From contig NZ_JACGWT010000003.1 in assembly GCF_014137855.1 (NCBI RefSeq), positions 496,001-560,000 on the forward strand: DNA of 64,000 nucleotides, in the 5' to 3' direction. The position numbers were made by a program, and so were the translations under genes. The stretch comes from Microlunatus kandeliicorticis (GTDB lineage: Bacteria > Actinomycetota > Actinomycetes > Propionibacteriales > Propionibacteriaceae). Below are positions 52,441 through 61,737 of this stretch, piece after piece (the first letter of the stretch is position 1; each line of letters opens with the position of its first letter). A model generated the notes under the pieces. The model saw only the letters and a list, made by a program, of their open reading frames with translations. It was not told where the DNA came from and ran no database searches.

Positions 52441-53021
52441 GCGGTCCGCGGCGGCCAGACCACGGTGTCACAGAACTCCTCGACCGCCGTGGTCAGCCGG
52501 GCCAGGTTGGCCACCGAGTCGGCCAGCGGTCCCGGCACGAAGAGGCCGTGGTCGGCGCCAGGAAGCTCGCACACCAGGGGCGACAGAGCGCGCGCGACCT
52601 GGCCGTCCCAGAGCGGGTCACCGGTGCCGCCGACCAGCAGCACGGGAGCCCGGGCGGCCCGCAACGGCTCCACCACCTCCGCGGCCCGGAGCAGCGGCGT
52701 GACCAGCACCAGCGGGAGTGCGGCCTCGACCAGCAGCCGGGCGGCGCAGGTGCCGAGCGACTTGGCCACCACCAGGGTGCGGCCCGGATCGAGACCGGTC
52801 AGCACCGGTCGCACCCTGGCCTCCACCTGCGCGACCATCGTCGGCATCTCGGAGGAGGGGACGTCGTCACCCCACTCGAGCGCGACCAGCTCGGCGCCCC
52901 GGCGGACCGCGGCCATCGCCGGGAGGAAGACCTGCGGCACGTACGGACCGAACGCGCGTCCGGGCAGCACCAGGACGCGACGACCGCTCGCCGGCGGAGG
53001 GCCGGACGACGGGTCGGTCAC
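52431..53021 (-). CDS. Small alpha/beta hydrolase-like protein
   Basis: A 196-residue protein. 'RVLVLPGRAFGPYVP' (about 15-29), the nucleophile-elbow-like 'VVAKSLGTCAARLL' (Ser about 87), 'LLVGGTGDPLWDG' (Asp about 134) and 'LPGADHGLFVPG' (His about 159) give a plausible minimal triad without a lid. Function unknown. It ends inside the 3' end of the WYL gene (10-bp convergent overlap) and lies 14 bp downstream of the CysO-like gene, so it is probably in the SAM-riboswitch-controlled transcript. Confidence 0.78.
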   Translation of the reverse strand: MTDPSSGPPPASGRRVLVLPGRAFGPYVPQVFLPAMAAVRRGAELVALEWGDDVPSSEMPTMVAQVEARVRPVLTGLDPGRTLVVAKSLGTCAARLLVEAALPLVLVTPLLRAAEVVEPLRAARAPVLLVGGTGDPLWDGQVARALSPLVCELPGADHGLFVPGPLADSVANLARLTTAVEEFCDTVVWPPRTAQA

Positions 53022-53035
53022 CGCGGGAACGGCCT

Positions 53036-53311
53036 TCAGCCGCCGGCGACGGCGGGGATGATCGAGACCTTGGCGCCGTCGGGCACCTCGGCGGCCAACC
53101 CGCCGACGAACCGGACGTCCTCGTCGCCGACGTAGACGTTGACGAAACGCCGCAGGTCGCCGCTGTCGTCGACGATCCGACCCTTGATGCCGGGGTGGTC
53201 GTTCTCCAGCGCGTCGAGCAGCTCGGCCAGCGTGCCGCCCTCGGCGGTCACCTCGTTGGCGCCGCCGGTGTAGCTGCGCAGGATGGTGGGGATGCGGACG
53301 GAGGCGGTCAT
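53036..53311 (-). CDS. MoaD/ThiS-family sulfur carrier, CysO/MetO-like
   Basis: A 91-residue beta-grasp protein ending in the di-glycine tail AVAGG, which is thiocarboxylated in active carriers. 'VRIPTILRSYTGG' (about 5-17) and 'RRFVNVYVGDEDVRFVGGLA' (about 54-73) closely match mycobacterial CysO. In M. tuberculosis CysO supplies sulfur to CysM for cysteine, but here the partner gene is threonine-synthase-like and neither cysM nor the mec protease is adjacent. It overlaps that gene by ATGA and shares its SAM riboswitch, suggesting it delivers sulfur for homocysteine. Confidence 0.9.
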   Translation of the reverse strand: MTASVRIPTILRSYTGGANEVTAEGGTLAELLDALENDHPGIKGRIVDDSGDLRRFVNVYVGDEDVRFVGGLAAEVPDGAKVSIIPAVAGG

Positions 53312-54600
53312 GCCTCGAGCCCCTTCCAGAAGTCGGCGAACTGCTCGTAGCTCGGCCGGATGGTGGTCTTCGGACCGACCTGGCCGGCCACGGCGTCGAG
53401 GGTCTTGAGGCCGTCGCCGGAGTTGATCATGACCGTCTCGGCGTCGGGGTCGAGGTCGCCGTCGGCGATCAGCTTGGCCACGCAGCCGAGGGTGACCCCG
53501 CCGGCGGTCTCACCGAAGATCCCCTCGGTCCGCGCCAGCCGGCGGATGTTGGCGACCACCGTCTCGTCGTCGACGTCGACGATCCGGCCACCGGTGCGGC
53601 GGGCGACGTCGAGCACGTAGGGCCCGTCGGCCGGGTTGCCGATGGCCAGGCTCTTGGCGATGGTGTCGGGCTTGACCGGCCGGACCACGTCGTAGCCGTC
53701 GCGGTAGGCCTGCGAGACCGGCGAGCAGCCGGTCGCCTGCGCGCCGAAGATCCGCACCGGCTTCTCCTCGACCAACCCGAGCTTGATCAGCTCGGTGATG
53801 CCCTTGTCGATCTTGGTCAGCTGGGAGCCAGAGGCCACCGGGACCACGATCTGGTCGGGCAGCCGCCAGCCGAGCTGCTCGGCGATCTCGAAGGCCAGCG
53901 TCTTCGAGCCCTCGGCGTAGTAGGGGCGGACGTTGACGTTGACGAACGCCCAGCCCTCCTCCTCACCGGCGATCTCGCTGGCCAGCTTGTTGACGTCGTC
54001 GTAGTTGCCCTCGATGGCGATCAGCGTGGTGTCGTAGACCGCCGAGGCGAGGATCTTCTGCTGCTCGAGGTTGCTCGGCACCAGCACCACCGAGCGGATG
54101 CCGGCGCGGGCGGCGGCCGCGGCGACGGCGTTGGCCAGGTTGCCGGTCGACGGACAGGCCAGCACCTGCAGTCCGAGCTCGCGGGCCGCGGACAGCGCGA
54201 CGGCCACCACCCGGTCCTTGAACGAGTGGGTCGGGTTGCCCGAGTCGTCCTTGACGTGGAACTTGCGCAACCCGAGCTCGGCGGCCAGGTTGCCGGCGTC
54301 GACCAACCGGGTGAAACCGGGGTCGGTGGAGCGGAAGCTCGCGATGTCGGCGGGCACCGGGAGCAACGGCTGGTAGCGCCAGATGCTCTTCGGGCCGGCC
54401 TCGATCTGGGCCCGGGTGATCGTCGGGAAGTCGTAGCCCACCTCGAGCGGGCCGAAGCACTCCATGCAGGCGTAGAAGGGGCCGAGCGGGCTCTGTGCGC
54501 CACAGGCGCGACAGACGAGGTGGCTGGCGTTCCCGAACGCGCCCTCGCGGGGCGTGCCCGTGGTCGCGTGGGTCGGATCGGTGCCGATCACGGCGGTCAT
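53308..54600 (-). CDS. Threonine-synthase-family PLP enzyme, possible homocysteine synthase (MetM-like)
   Basis: A 430-residue fold type II PLP enzyme. An N-terminal zinc-ribbon-like CRAC/CMEC (about 30-48) is followed by the PLP lysine in 'GNPTHSFKDRVVAVALSAA' (about residue 126), a phosphate cradle near 'SGSQL' (about 256) and 'MINSGDGLKT' near the C-terminus. By homology this is threonine synthase (ThrC) acting on O-phosphohomoserine. The context points elsewhere: a SAM-I riboswitch lies just upstream, a CysO-like sulfur carrier overlaps downstream, and hom/thrB are not nearby. In Streptomyces a ThrC-like enzyme (MetM) with such a carrier makes homocysteine from the same substrate. I favour that role but cannot exclude ThrC. 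Confidence 0.9.
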   Translation of the reverse strand: MTAVIGTDPTHATTGTPREGAFGNASHLVCRACGAQSPLGPFYACMECFGPLEVGYDFPTITRAQIEAGPKSIWRYQPLLPVPADIASFRSTDPGFTRLVDAGNLAAELGLRKFHVKDDSGNPTHSFKDRVVAVALSAARELGLQVLACPSTGNLANAVAAAAARAGIRSVVLVPSNLEQQKILASAVYDTTLIAIEGNYDDVNKLASEIAGEEEGWAFVNVNVRPYYAEGSKTLAFEIAEQLGWRLPDQIVVPVASGSQLTKIDKGITELIKLGLVEEKPVRIFGAQATGCSPVSQAYRDGYDVVRPVKPDTIAKSLAIGNPADGPYVLDVARRTGGRIVDVDDETVVANIRRLARTEGIFGETAGGVTLGCVAKLIADGDLDPDAETVMINSGDGLKTLDAVAGQVGPKTTIRPSYEQFADFWKGLEA

Positions 54601-54622
54601 GAAGACTAAGTCCTTCGTTCGT

Positions 54623-54752
54623 CATCTGTCCCGGCCGACGTTCGGCCGAGTCGGACTTGGCACCGTGTCCGCCCGGAACGCCCCAGTCGGAGCGCTCGGC
54701 CAGCCGGTTGCCGGAGGGTCATCGGGCCGAATCCCTCGCCCCCTCTGGATGC
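54623..54752 (-). promoter_or_regulatory. SAM-I (S-box) riboswitch
   Basis: Read on the minus strand the leader contains CATCCAGAG, GAGGGATTCGGCCCGATGA, CCGGCAACC and then GGTGCCAAGTCC, in the order and spacing of the S-box aptamer. The P4-like stem CGGCCGA-ACG-TCGGCCG and a closing GATG that can pair with the opening CATC complete the fold. The Shine-Dalgarno AAGGAC follows within about 10 nt, and its GGACTT can pair with the aptamer's AAGTCC, so translational control is likely. It sits 23 bp before the ThrC-like start. Confidence 0.92.
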
Positions 54753-54855
54753 ACCTTGCGCGGGCCAGCCTACGGTCGGGCCGGCCGGACGCGCACAACG
54801 CCTTCTCGCCATCCGGGACGCGAGTCCATCATGCGAGACCAGCCCTGTCTCGGAC

Positions 54856-55650
54856 TCAACGCTCCTCGGTCGGCGACCCGATCCGGGTGCCGACCACCGA
54901 CGCCAGACCGGTGACCATGGGTTCGTCGAGGTCGACGGTCACGCTCTCCAGCCCGCGCCGGAGCGCGACCAGCGCCCGGCCGACGGCCTCCGGCTCGATC
55001 GCCACGGGGTGGCTCTCCCCCATCCAGGCCGGCACCGGACGGTCGGCGTTCTGCACGCTGACCGCCCCGAACAGCGGGTAGTCGACACCCTCGCGGGCCG
55101 CCAGCAACCGCCAGACCTGCCGCCGCGCCTCCTCCAGCGAGGTCACCGCCCGCCAGAGCGACCCGCGGCGCAGGTGCTTGGCCGCGTCACCCAGCTCCCA
55201 CCAGGCCAGGAAGGCCCACTCGCGGAGGGCGTCGGGGTCGGCGCGCAACACGCTCGGCGCGAAGTCGACGGTCAACCGGCCGCTGCGGTCGAGCACGGCC
55301 ACCGACCCCCGGGCCAGGCCGGGCCGAGCGGTCGCGGGCATCACGGCCAGGCTGAGCTGGCGACCGTCGGCGTACTGGATGGCGTGGTGGGTGCCGGTGC
55401 GGCCGAACGGCGTGCTCAGGTGACCGGCGACCGGGCCGAACCGGAGGGCGGCGCAGAGGGCGGCCTCGGCGGCCCGGCTGACCTCGCCGTCCGGGCTGAC
55501 GCCGGCACCCGCGTCGACGTCGGAGGCCTCGTCACCCGCACCGCGACCGAGCGAGCCTGCCACCTCGAGCCACGCACACCACGAGGTCGAGGCCAGGTAG
55601 TCACGGAGCGCCCCGACCAGGGCCCACGGCCCCGTCGGCGTCCGTCCCAC
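54856..55650 (-). CDS. Nucleotidyltransferase-domain protein
   Basis: A 264-residue protein. 'WLEVAGSLGRGAGDEASDVD' (about 27-46) contains the GS motif (32-33) and the catalytic Asp-x-Asp (44 and 46) of the Pol-beta nucleotidyltransferase superfamily. The C-terminal helical part ('EWAFLAWWELGDAAKHLRRG', about 150-169) resembles the KNTase-C/aminoglycoside-adenylyltransferase helical domain. It may modify a small molecule or RNA. The GTG at 55650 has GGAGGGG about 7 nt upstream. It is divergent from the metalloprotein-like gene at 55745. Confidence 0.78.
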   Translation of the reverse strand: MGRTPTGPWALVGALRDYLASTSWCAWLEVAGSLGRGAGDEASDVDAGAGVSPDGEVSRAAEAALCAALRFGPVAGHLSTPFGRTGTHHAIQYADGRQLSLAVMPATARPGLARGSVAVLDRSGRLTVDFAPSVLRADPDALREWAFLAWWELGDAAKHLRRGSLWRAVTSLEEARRQVWRLLAAREGVDYPLFGAVSVQNADRPVPAWMGESHPVAIEPEAVGRALVALRRGLESVTVDLDEPMVTGLASVVGTRIGSPTEER

Positions 55651-55744
55651 CGCTGCTCCCCTCCGTTCCGTCGAGCCCGTCCCCCGACCGGCTCCGCGCC
55701 GACCCGTCCGCGCGTGGCTAGCATCCGCGAAAGGAGGTCTGCCC

Positions 55745-56215
55745 GTGCCCGTCCCGTCGTCCGAACCGTCTGCGCCGTACGCACCGTCCGGGGTGCCGCT
55801 GCCGACCCGCGGCTGGCGGTTCCGCCGGCTGGCGAACGCCGTCAATCTCAGCACGCCGCTCGGGCTGGCGACAGCCCGGCTCGGACGGGCGGTGCCGCGC
55901 CGCGGACCGGTCGGGCTGTGGCTGGCCGAGGGGTATCGGCTGGGCTTCCCGGTCGCGTCCGCCTTCACCGTCGGCAACGTGGTGATCACCGCGCACCGGT
56001 TCGACGACCTGCTGACGGCCAACCCGCGGCTGCTGCTGCACGAACAGCGGCACAGCTGGCAGTACGTGGCCTGTGGTGGTCTGCCGATGCTGCCGCTCTA
56101 CGCGCTGGCGATGGGATGGTCGTGGCTGCGGACGCGCGACCGCTGGTCGGCCAACGTCTTCGAGCGGCGAGCCGGACTGGCCGACGGCGGCTACCGGTCG
56201 CCCGCGACCGACTGA
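55745..56215 (+). CDS. Putative zinc-metallopeptidase-like membrane-associated protein
   Basis: A 156-residue protein. 'RLLLHEQRHSWQYVACGG' (about 95-112) contains an HExxH motif (HEQRH, 99-103), and a Glu in 'ANVFERRAG' (about 140) is placed as the third gluzincin ligand. A hydrophobic stretch (about 110-122) lies between. The N-terminal third is basic and disordered. Length and layout resemble DUF4157-like proteins, but I cannot name the family. A strong AGGAGG 7 nt before the GTG supports the start. It overlaps the convergent kinase-like gene by 25 bp. Confidence 0.72.
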   Translation: MPVPSSEPSAPYAPSGVPLPTRGWRFRRLANAVNLSTPLGLATARLGRAVPRRGPVGLWLAEGYRLGFPVASAFTVGNVVITAHRFDDLLTANPRLLLHEQRHSWQYVACGGLPMLPLYALAMGWSWLRTRDRWSANVFERRAGLADGGYRSPATD

Positions 56216-57279
56216 TCGACCGGCTCTCCCGTGCTGATCCGGGAAGGCGGTCCGGAGCCGTCGAGGAGAGCGGCGAGCTGTCGGACCGGGTGGTCGGGAG
56301 CGGGGTCCGGACCCGGCTCGGGCCAGGAGAACAGCGCACGCAGCTGGTACGCCGTGCGGACGTAGCGGATCCGTTGGTCGAGCCGGTCGACCCGGAGCTC
56401 GGGCGCGTGGTGGAGCAGCCGGTCGAGGAACTCGGCGTGCTGGTCGAGCCCCTCCACGGCGTCCTCGGCCAGGTTGTCCGCGACCCGGGCGAGGTCGAGC
56501 CAGCCCGGGCCGAGCCGTACCCACTCGAGGTCGAGCAGCCCTCGGACCGCGGCGGTCGTGTCGTCCCACCAGACGTTGTGCAGGTGCAGGTCTCCGTGGG
56601 TGACCTCGAGGCCCGGCCGGTCGAGGTCGGGAGCCAGGTCGGGATGACCGGCCAGCCATTCGAGGGCCGCGTCGACGAGGGCGGCATCCACTCCCGGGCG
56701 GGTGCGCGCGGCGGCGGCGAGCACCCGGACCCGCGGGAGCGGCAGCGGGTTGAGGGTCGCACCGAAGACCCCGACCGGGTCGGTGCGGCGAGGCCAGGAC
56801 AGCAGGCGGTCGGTGAGGTAGGCGGAGGGACGCCACCGGTGCAGCGCTCGCAACCGGGTGGCCACCGCGGCACTGGCCCGGTCGCGGGCTGCGGGGTCGA
56901 GCTCGTCCCAGACGTCGCCGAGCGAACGCCCCGGCCACCGCCGGGTGAGCGACCAGGTCAGGTCCAGGGCGTCGCGGGTGCAGCCGAAGCCGAGGACCTG
57001 CGGGACGCCGACCGAGGCGGGCGCGGCCCGACCGACCCGGGACTCGGTGATCAACCGTCCGGGGTCACCGCGCCAGCAGATCCGCAGCACACACGCGCCG
57101 CGTGCCGGGTCGTCGAACAGCCAGGTGTCGTTGGACCAGCTAGGCACCCGGACCGGCGGGCTGGTCCACCGGACCGCGGCCAGGTCGGCGATGACCGCGA
57201 GGCGCTGCTCGGCGGTGGTGGCCTCCCGCGGGTCGGGCCGGGCGGTCTCCCGGGTCGCGGTGGTCACGTCCGGCGACAC
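56191..57279 (-). CDS. Aminoglycoside phosphotransferase (APH)-family kinase
   Basis: A 362-residue kinase-fold protein. The catalytic loop is 'VTHGDLHLHNVWWDD' (about 222-236), and 'LLDLEWVRLGPGWLDLARV' (about 244-262) holds the magnesium-binding Asp and the substrate Asp/Arg of APH-type enzymes. The N-lobe lacks a classical Gly-rich loop, as is common in this family. Substrate unknown (aminoglycoside, choline or fructosamine-like are possible). No adjacent resistance or transport genes. It overlaps the previous gene convergently by 25 bp. Confidence 0.83.
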   Translation of the reverse strand: MSPDVTTATRETARPDPREATTAEQRLAVIADLAAVRWTSPPVRVPSWSNDTWLFDDPARGACVLRICWRGDPGRLITESRVGRAAPASVGVPQVLGFGCTRDALDLTWSLTRRWPGRSLGDVWDELDPAARDRASAAVATRLRALHRWRPSAYLTDRLLSWPRRTDPVGVFGATLNPLPLPRVRVLAAAARTRPGVDAALVDAALEWLAGHPDLAPDLDRPGLEVTHGDLHLHNVWWDDTTAAVRGLLDLEWVRLGPGWLDLARVADNLAEDAVEGLDQHAEFLDRLLHHAPELRVDRLDQRIRYVRTAYQLRALFSWPEPGPDPAPDHPVRQLAALLDGSGPPSRISTGEPVDQSVAGDR

Positions 57280-57326
57280 TACCCGGCGCCTCGGCGCCGA
57301 TCCCGGTGCTTTCCCGGGACGGCTCA

Positions 57327-57386
57327 GCGCTTCGACGAGCCCAGCGCGCGGAACCCGCCCACCGTGCCCTGAGCCTGTCGAAGGGC
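57327..57386. repeat. REP inverted pair (type B + type A)
   Basis: GCGCTTCGACGAGCCCAGCGC-class type-B palindrome (57327-57347) and an inverted type-A CCCTGAGCCTGTCGAAGGG (57367-57386) make one B-A doublet between the APH-like and ureD genes. Confidence 0.8.
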
Positions 57387-57395
57387 GAGCGCCGC

Positions 57396-58127
57396 TCAGC
57401 GGACCGGGAGCCGGTGCAGCGGCGAGGAGGCGACGTCGTCACCGATCCAGCGGATCAGGGCCCCGGCGTCGTCGAGCAGCGGGTAGGCGGTGGCGCCGGG
57501 CGGGGTCGCGGGCGCGGCCGCGCCGACCACGGTGAGCACGTCGACCACCCGGTGCGTCCCCAGCAGCCCCGGGAGCTCGCGGAGCCCCGGCACCAGGTGC
57601 TGGTCCTCACGGAGCAGCGGCACACCGGCGTGGTCGATCGCGGTCCGGCTGACCAGCCGGCCGCCGAGCTCGCCGGTCCGGCCGAGCACCGTGGTCTCGC
57701 GGACGGTGACCCGGGCCCCGGCGGCGACGTCGAGCCGCAGCGTCCGGACGACGTCGGCGCCGTCGGCGACCACGAACGGCTCGCCGGCCAGCACCAGCTC
57801 ACCGCCGGCCTCGACGGTGGCGGTCACCGACCAGGCGCAGGCCCGGCCGCGACCGTGGTACGCGACCGTGCCGGCCACCTCGAACGCCTCCAGCCGGGCC
57901 CCCGCCTCGACGTGGAGGTCGAGGTGGACCTCGTCTCCGCCGAGCAGCAGCGCGGTGTTGGCGATCAGCGCGACCCGGCCCCAGCCCGGGCGCGCGTGCA
58001 CCTGCTGAGCGCGGAGCGGCCCGGAGGTCAGCCGCAGCCAGGGCCTCCCGTCGGTCACGCCGGCGACCACGCCGGTCCGGCCGACCACCCCTGCCGCTGC
58101 GGACACGGTCGATGCCCGGGTGATCAC
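57396..58127 (-). CDS. ureD: Urease accessory protein UreD
   Basis: A 243-residue beta-rich scaffold protein. '[20 protein letters not shown]' (about 34-53), '[20 protein letters not shown]' (about 61-80) and '[18 protein letters not shown]' (about 108-125) match UreD/UreH. It binds apo-urease and passes nickel from UreG through a tunnel in the UreD-UreF-UreG complex. It is the last gene of the urease operon and overlaps ureG (ATGA-type, 58124-58127). Confidence 0.92.
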   Translation of the reverse strand: MITRASTVSAAAGVVGRTGVVAGVTDGRPWLRLTSGPLRAQQVHARPGWGRVALIANTALLLGGDEVHLDLHVEAGARLEAFEVAGTVAYHGRGRACAWSVTATVEAGGELVLAGEPFVVADGADVVRTLRLDVAAGARVTVRETTVLGRTGELGGRLVSRTAIDHAGVPLLREDQHLVPGLRELPGLLGTHRVVDVLTVVGAAAPATPPGATAYPLLDDAGALIRWIGDDVASSPLHRLPVR

Positions 58128-58897
58128 CGCCCCACGGACTGGTGCCCGTGATCATGGTCGTGTTCACGGGCGTGATCATGGTCGTGGCTGTGCACGGCCC
58201 CGTCGGCGTGAACGTGCGGCGCCATCGGACCGGGGTCCTGCGGCACCAGCGACCCGTCCCGGAGCGCGGCGATCCGGCCGAGCACCCAGTCGACCAGCGC
58301 CTGCACCGAGTCCCGGTCGTGCTTGCTCAGGGCCAGCACCGGACGGCCGTCCCGGGCGCGCTCCGCGTCGGCGACCATCCGCTCGACGTCGACGCCGACA
58401 TAGGGCGCGAGGTCGGTCTTGTTGACCAGCAGCAGGTCGGCCCGCCCGATCCCGGGACCGCCTTTGCGGGCCACGTCGCCACCGCCGGCGACGTCGAGTA
58501 CGAAGAGCTGCGCGTCGATCAGTGCGGGCGAGAAGGTCGCCGTGAGGTTGTCGCCGCCGGACTCGACCAGCACCAGGTCGAGCGGCGCGAAGTCCGCCTC
58601 GAGGTCCTCGACGGCCAGCAGGTTCTGGGTGACGTCGTCGCGGATCGCGGTGTGCGGGCAGGCACCGGTCTCCACCGCCCGGATCCGTTCCGGGGCGAGC
58701 ACGCCGGCCGAGCGCAGGAAGCGGGCGTCCTCGTCGGTGTAGATGTCGTTGGTGATCACGCCGACGCTGATCCGGGTGCCGAGCTCGGCGCACAGGGTGG
58801 CGATCACCGAGCTCTTGCCGACGCCGACGGGCCCGGCCACGCCGAGCCGCAGCGATGTACGGGCAGCTCCGGGTGTCTGATGATCATGAGTCGTCAC
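58124..58897 (-). CDS. ureG: Urease accessory GTPase UreG with His-rich C-terminal tail
   Basis: A 257-residue GTPase. The P-loop [10 protein letters not shown] (about 22-31), the metal-binding Cys-Pro-His in '[15 protein letters not shown]' (about 75-89), '[18 protein letters not shown]' (about 109-126) and '[20 protein letters not shown]' (about 155-174) are all present. Unusually, the last 30 residues form a tail of alternating His and Asp ([20 protein letters not shown] onward), a metal-storage type segment more often found in UreE or at the N-terminus. The operon has no ureE, so the tail may supply that role. Confidence 0.95.
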   Translation of the reverse strand: MTTHDHQTPGAARTSLRLGVAGPVGVGKSSVIATLCAELGTRISVGVITNDIYTDEDARFLRSAGVLAPERIRAVETGACPHTAIRDDVTQNLLAVEDLEADFAPLDLVLVESGGDNLTATFSPALIDAQLFVLDVAGGGDVARKGGPGIGRADLLLVNKTDLAPYVGVDVERMVADAERARDGRPVLALSKHDRDSVQALVDWVLGRIAALRDGSLVPQDPGPMAPHVHADGAVHSHDHDHAREHDHDHGHQSVGR

Positions 58898-58942
58898 GCG
58901 ACGTCCTCTCCTCGTGGTTCGGTCCGGTCCGGGGTCGGACGG

Positions 58943-59653
58943 TCAGGCACGGAACAGCCGCCGTTCCTCGGTCTCGTGGGCCTGCGCCCACTGCTCCATC
59001 AGCGGGGCGCCGACGGCGGGCAGGTCGTCGGCGCGGGTGCAGCCGGACACCCGCGCGACCATCGCCTCGACCCCGGCCCCCGCCTCGGCCACCCAGCGGG
59101 TGGCCAGCACCGGGTCGAACGGGTCGAGCTTGAGGGTGGCGGCGACGACGGTCTGGACGTCCTCGTAGCCCAGCACCCGGGCCACCGCGGCGGCCGACAG
59201 CCCGGCGGCCGCGCCGACGCTCCCGATCACCACCGCCCGGCACCACGGGTGTCCGGTGGCCAGGCCGAGGTCCCACAGCGCAGCGGTGGTGCGGAGGTAG
59301 CCGCGGCCGAGCAGGTCGGCGGCCGCCCGCATCGCCGCCGCGGGCGTCCGGACCCGCCAGGCCCGGTCGACGACGTCGAGGGCCGTGGTCCGGTCGGTCG
59401 GCTCCGCGGCCAGCCACACGTGCCGGGCCACCACCGCCGCCGCGGCCTCGGTCTCGGTCACGGTGGCCAGCCGGGCGCGCAGGTAGTCCGGGACCTGGGC
59501 CGACCTCATCCCGTTCCGCAGCGCCGGCTCGAGCCCGGCCGACTGGGTGTGCGCGCCGGTGGGCAGCCGGGCGTCGGCCAGCAACAGCGCGACGTACTCG
59601 GCCGGCACCGTCGCCGTGCTCCCGGCGGCCTGGGTCAGCTCAGAAGAGGGCAT
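58943..59653 (-). CDS. ureF: Urease accessory protein UreF
   Basis: A 236-residue helical protein. '[20 protein letters not shown]' (about 23-42) and '[20 protein letters not shown]' (about 131-150) are typical of UreF. It acts as a GTPase-coupling partner of UreG and part of the UreDFG activation complex. Its ATG lies inside the end of ureC (14-nt overlap). Starting at 59653 gives the normal length for the family. Confidence 0.9.
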   Translation of the reverse strand: MPSSELTQAAGSTATVPAEYVALLLADARLPTGAHTQSAGLEPALRNGMRSAQVPDYLRARLATVTETEAAAAVVARHVWLAAEPTDRTTALDVVDRAWRVRTPAAAMRAAADLLGRGYLRTTAALWDLGLATGHPWCRAVVIGSVGAAAGLSAAAVARVLGYEDVQTVVAATLKLDPFDPVLATRWVAEAGAGVEAMVARVSGCTRADDLPAVGAPLMEQWAQAHETEERRLFRA

Positions 59654-61343
59654 AGAGCTGGGCCAGCGGGAGCTCGGTGGCCGGGTCGGGGGTGATCAGG
59701 TCGCCGTCGACGGTGATCGCGAAAGACTCCGGGTCGATGACGATCTCCGGCAGGTGGTCGTTGTTGATCATGTCGGCCTTGGTCACCTGGCGGGTCGGGG
59801 CGACCGCGACCGGCTGGTGCACCAGCCCGAGCTCGGCGGCCAGCCCGGCCTCGACCGCGGCCGGCGCCAGATAGGCCTGCGAGAGCGCCGCGCCGGCGTC
59901 GTGGTAGAGGGCCGGACGCATCAACACCGGTTGCGGGGTGGGGATCGAGGCGTTCGGGTCGCCGAGCGCGCCGATCACGATCGCCCCGCCCTTGATCACC
60001 ACGTCGGGTCGGTAGCCGAAGAACCGCGGGTCCCAGAGCACCAGGTCGGCCAGCTTGCCGATCTCCACCGAGCCGATCTCGTGGTCGACGCCGTGGGCGA
60101 TCGCCGGGTTGATCGTGTACTTGGCCACGTACCTGCGGGCCCGGTGGTTGTCGGCGGGCAGCCCGCCGGCCATCGCGCCGCGGACGTGCTTCATCACGTG
60201 CGCGACCTGCCAGGTGCGGGTGATCACCTCACCGATCCGGCCCATCGCCTGCGCGTCGCTGGAGGTGATCGACAGCGCGCCGAGGTCGTGCAGGTGGTCC
60301 TCGGCGGCGATCGTCGTGGCCCGGATCCGGGACTCGGCGAAGGCCAGGTCCTCCGGCACCGCGGGGTTGAGGTGGTGGCAGACCATCAGCATGTCGAGGT
60401 GCTCGTCGACGGTGTTGACCGTGTGCGGCAGCGTCGGGTTGGTCGAGCTGGGCAGCACGTTGGGGTGGCTCGCCACCGTGAGGATGTCCGGCGCGTGCCC
60501 GCCGCCCGCCCCTTCGGAGTGGAAGGTGTGGATGGTGCGACCGGCGATCGCGTCGAGCGTGCTGGCCACGAAGCCGGCCTCGTTGAGCGAGTCGGAGTGC
60601 AACGCGACCTGGAGGCCCCACTCCTCCGCGCCCCGGAGGGCGGCGTCGAGCGCGGCGGGCGTGGAGCCCCAGTCCTCGTGCACCTTGTAGCCGCCGGCGC
60701 CCCCGAGCGCCTGCTCGGCGAACGCGCCCGGGCTCACCGTGTTGCCCTTGCCGAGCAGCAGGTAGTTGACGGGCAGCGGGTCGAGCGCCTGGTGGGCGCG
60801 GGCCAGGTGCCAGGCGCCGGGGGTCACGGTGGTGGCCTTCGACCCCTCGGACGGCCCGGTGCCGCCACCCCCGATCGTGGTCAGCCCGGTGGCCAACGCC
60901 TCGTGCAGCTGCGAGGGCGACAGCAGGTGCACGTGGGTGTCGAACCCGCCGGCGGTGAGGATCCGGCCCTCGCCGGAGATCACGTCCGTGCCCGGCCCGA
61001 TGACCAGCGCCGGGTCGACGCCGTCGGCGATGTCGGGATTGCCGCTGCGGCCGATCCCGACGATCCGGCCGGCCCGGATGCCGACGTCGGCGCGGACGAT
61101 CCCCCAGTGGTCGAGGATGATCACGTTGGTGATGACGGTGTCGAGCGCGCCCTCGGCCGAGAGCACGCCGGACTGGTTCATCGACTCGCGGATCGACTTG
61201 CCGCCGCCGAAGACGCTCTCCTCGCCGCCGACCGTGCGGTCCTCCTCCACTTCGATCCACAGGTCGGTGTCGCCGAGCCGGATCTGGTCGCCGGCCGTCG
61301 GTCCGAAGATCGCCGCGTAGTCGGCGCGCGGGATGCGGGTCAT
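59640..61343 (-). CDS. ureC: Urease alpha subunit UreC
   Basis: A 567-residue catalytic subunit, full family length. The nickel-ligand His-x-His is in '[13 protein letters not shown]' (about 132-144), the carbamylated Lys in '[15 protein letters not shown]' (about 215-229), further His ligands in '[13 protein letters not shown]' (about 242-254) and '[20 protein letters not shown]' (about 266-285), the catalytic-flap His in '[20 protein letters not shown]' (about 316-335) and a conserved Asp near 359. It hydrolyses urea to ammonia and carbamate with two nickel ions. The gene starts 10 nt after ureB. Confidence 0.97.
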   Translation of the reverse strand: MTRIPRADYAAIFGPTAGDQIRLGDTDLWIEVEEDRTVGGEESVFGGGKSIRESMNQSGVLSAEGALDTVITNVIILDHWGIVRADVGIRAGRIVGIGRSGNPDIADGVDPALVIGPGTDVISGEGRILTAGGFDTHVHLLSPSQLHEALATGLTTIGGGGTGPSEGSKATTVTPGAWHLARAHQALDPLPVNYLLLGKGNTVSPGAFAEQALGGAGGYKVHEDWGSTPAALDAALRGAEEWGLQVALHSDSLNEAGFVASTLDAIAGRTIHTFHSEGAGGGHAPDILTVASHPNVLPSSTNPTLPHTVNTVDEHLDMLMVCHHLNPAVPEDLAFAESRIRATTIAAEDHLHDLGALSITSSDAQAMGRIGEVITRTWQVAHVMKHVRGAMAGGLPADNHRARRYVAKYTINPAIAHGVDHEIGSVEIGKLADLVLWDPRFFGYRPDVVIKGGAIVIGALGDPNASIPTPQPVLMRPALYHDAGAALSQAYLAPAAVEAGLAAELGLVHQPVAVAPTRQVTKADMINNDHLPEIVIDPESFAITVDGDLITPDPATELPLAQLYALF

Positions 61344-61353
61344 CGGTGCTCCC

Positions 61354-61737
61354 TCACTCCTCGTCCTCGACCGGGTCGGCGCGGCGCGCCTCGAGGTCGG
61401 CGTGCCGGGCGTTGCCCGGCTGGATGCCCGGCACCCGGCGGGCGCCGCGGAGAGCCACCACCGGCACGGTCCGCGAGGCGCCCGGCTCGAACCGCACCGA
61501 GGTGCCGGCGGCGATGTCGAGCCGGAAGCCGTAGGCCCGCTCGCGGTCGAAGGCCAGCCCGGGGTTCACGTCGGCCAGGTGGATGTGCGAGCCGATCTGG
61601 ATGGGTCGGTCGGCGGTGTTGGTGAAGGTCAGCACGTCACGCTCGTCGTCGCCGCGGTCGGCGTTGATCTCGACGTCGCCCTCGCCGAGCCGGATCGCCC
61701 CGGGCCCGGTGCTGCTGGTGCCGGCCACCTCAACCAC
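61354..61737 (-). CDS. ureB: Urease beta subunit UreB
   Basis: A 127-residue beta-sheet subunit. '[20 protein letters not shown]' (about 36-55) and '[20 protein letters not shown]' (about 68-87), followed by '[20 protein letters not shown]', match the beta subunit. The acidic C-terminal 15 residues are a lineage extension. It overlaps ureA by 8 nt. Confidence 0.95.
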   Translation of the reverse strand: MVEVAGTSSTGPGAIRLGEGDVEINADRGDDERDVLTFTNTADRPIQIGSHIHLADVNPGLAFDRERAYGFRLDIAAGTSVRFEPGASRTVPVVALRGARRVPGIQPGNARHADLEARRADPVEDEE

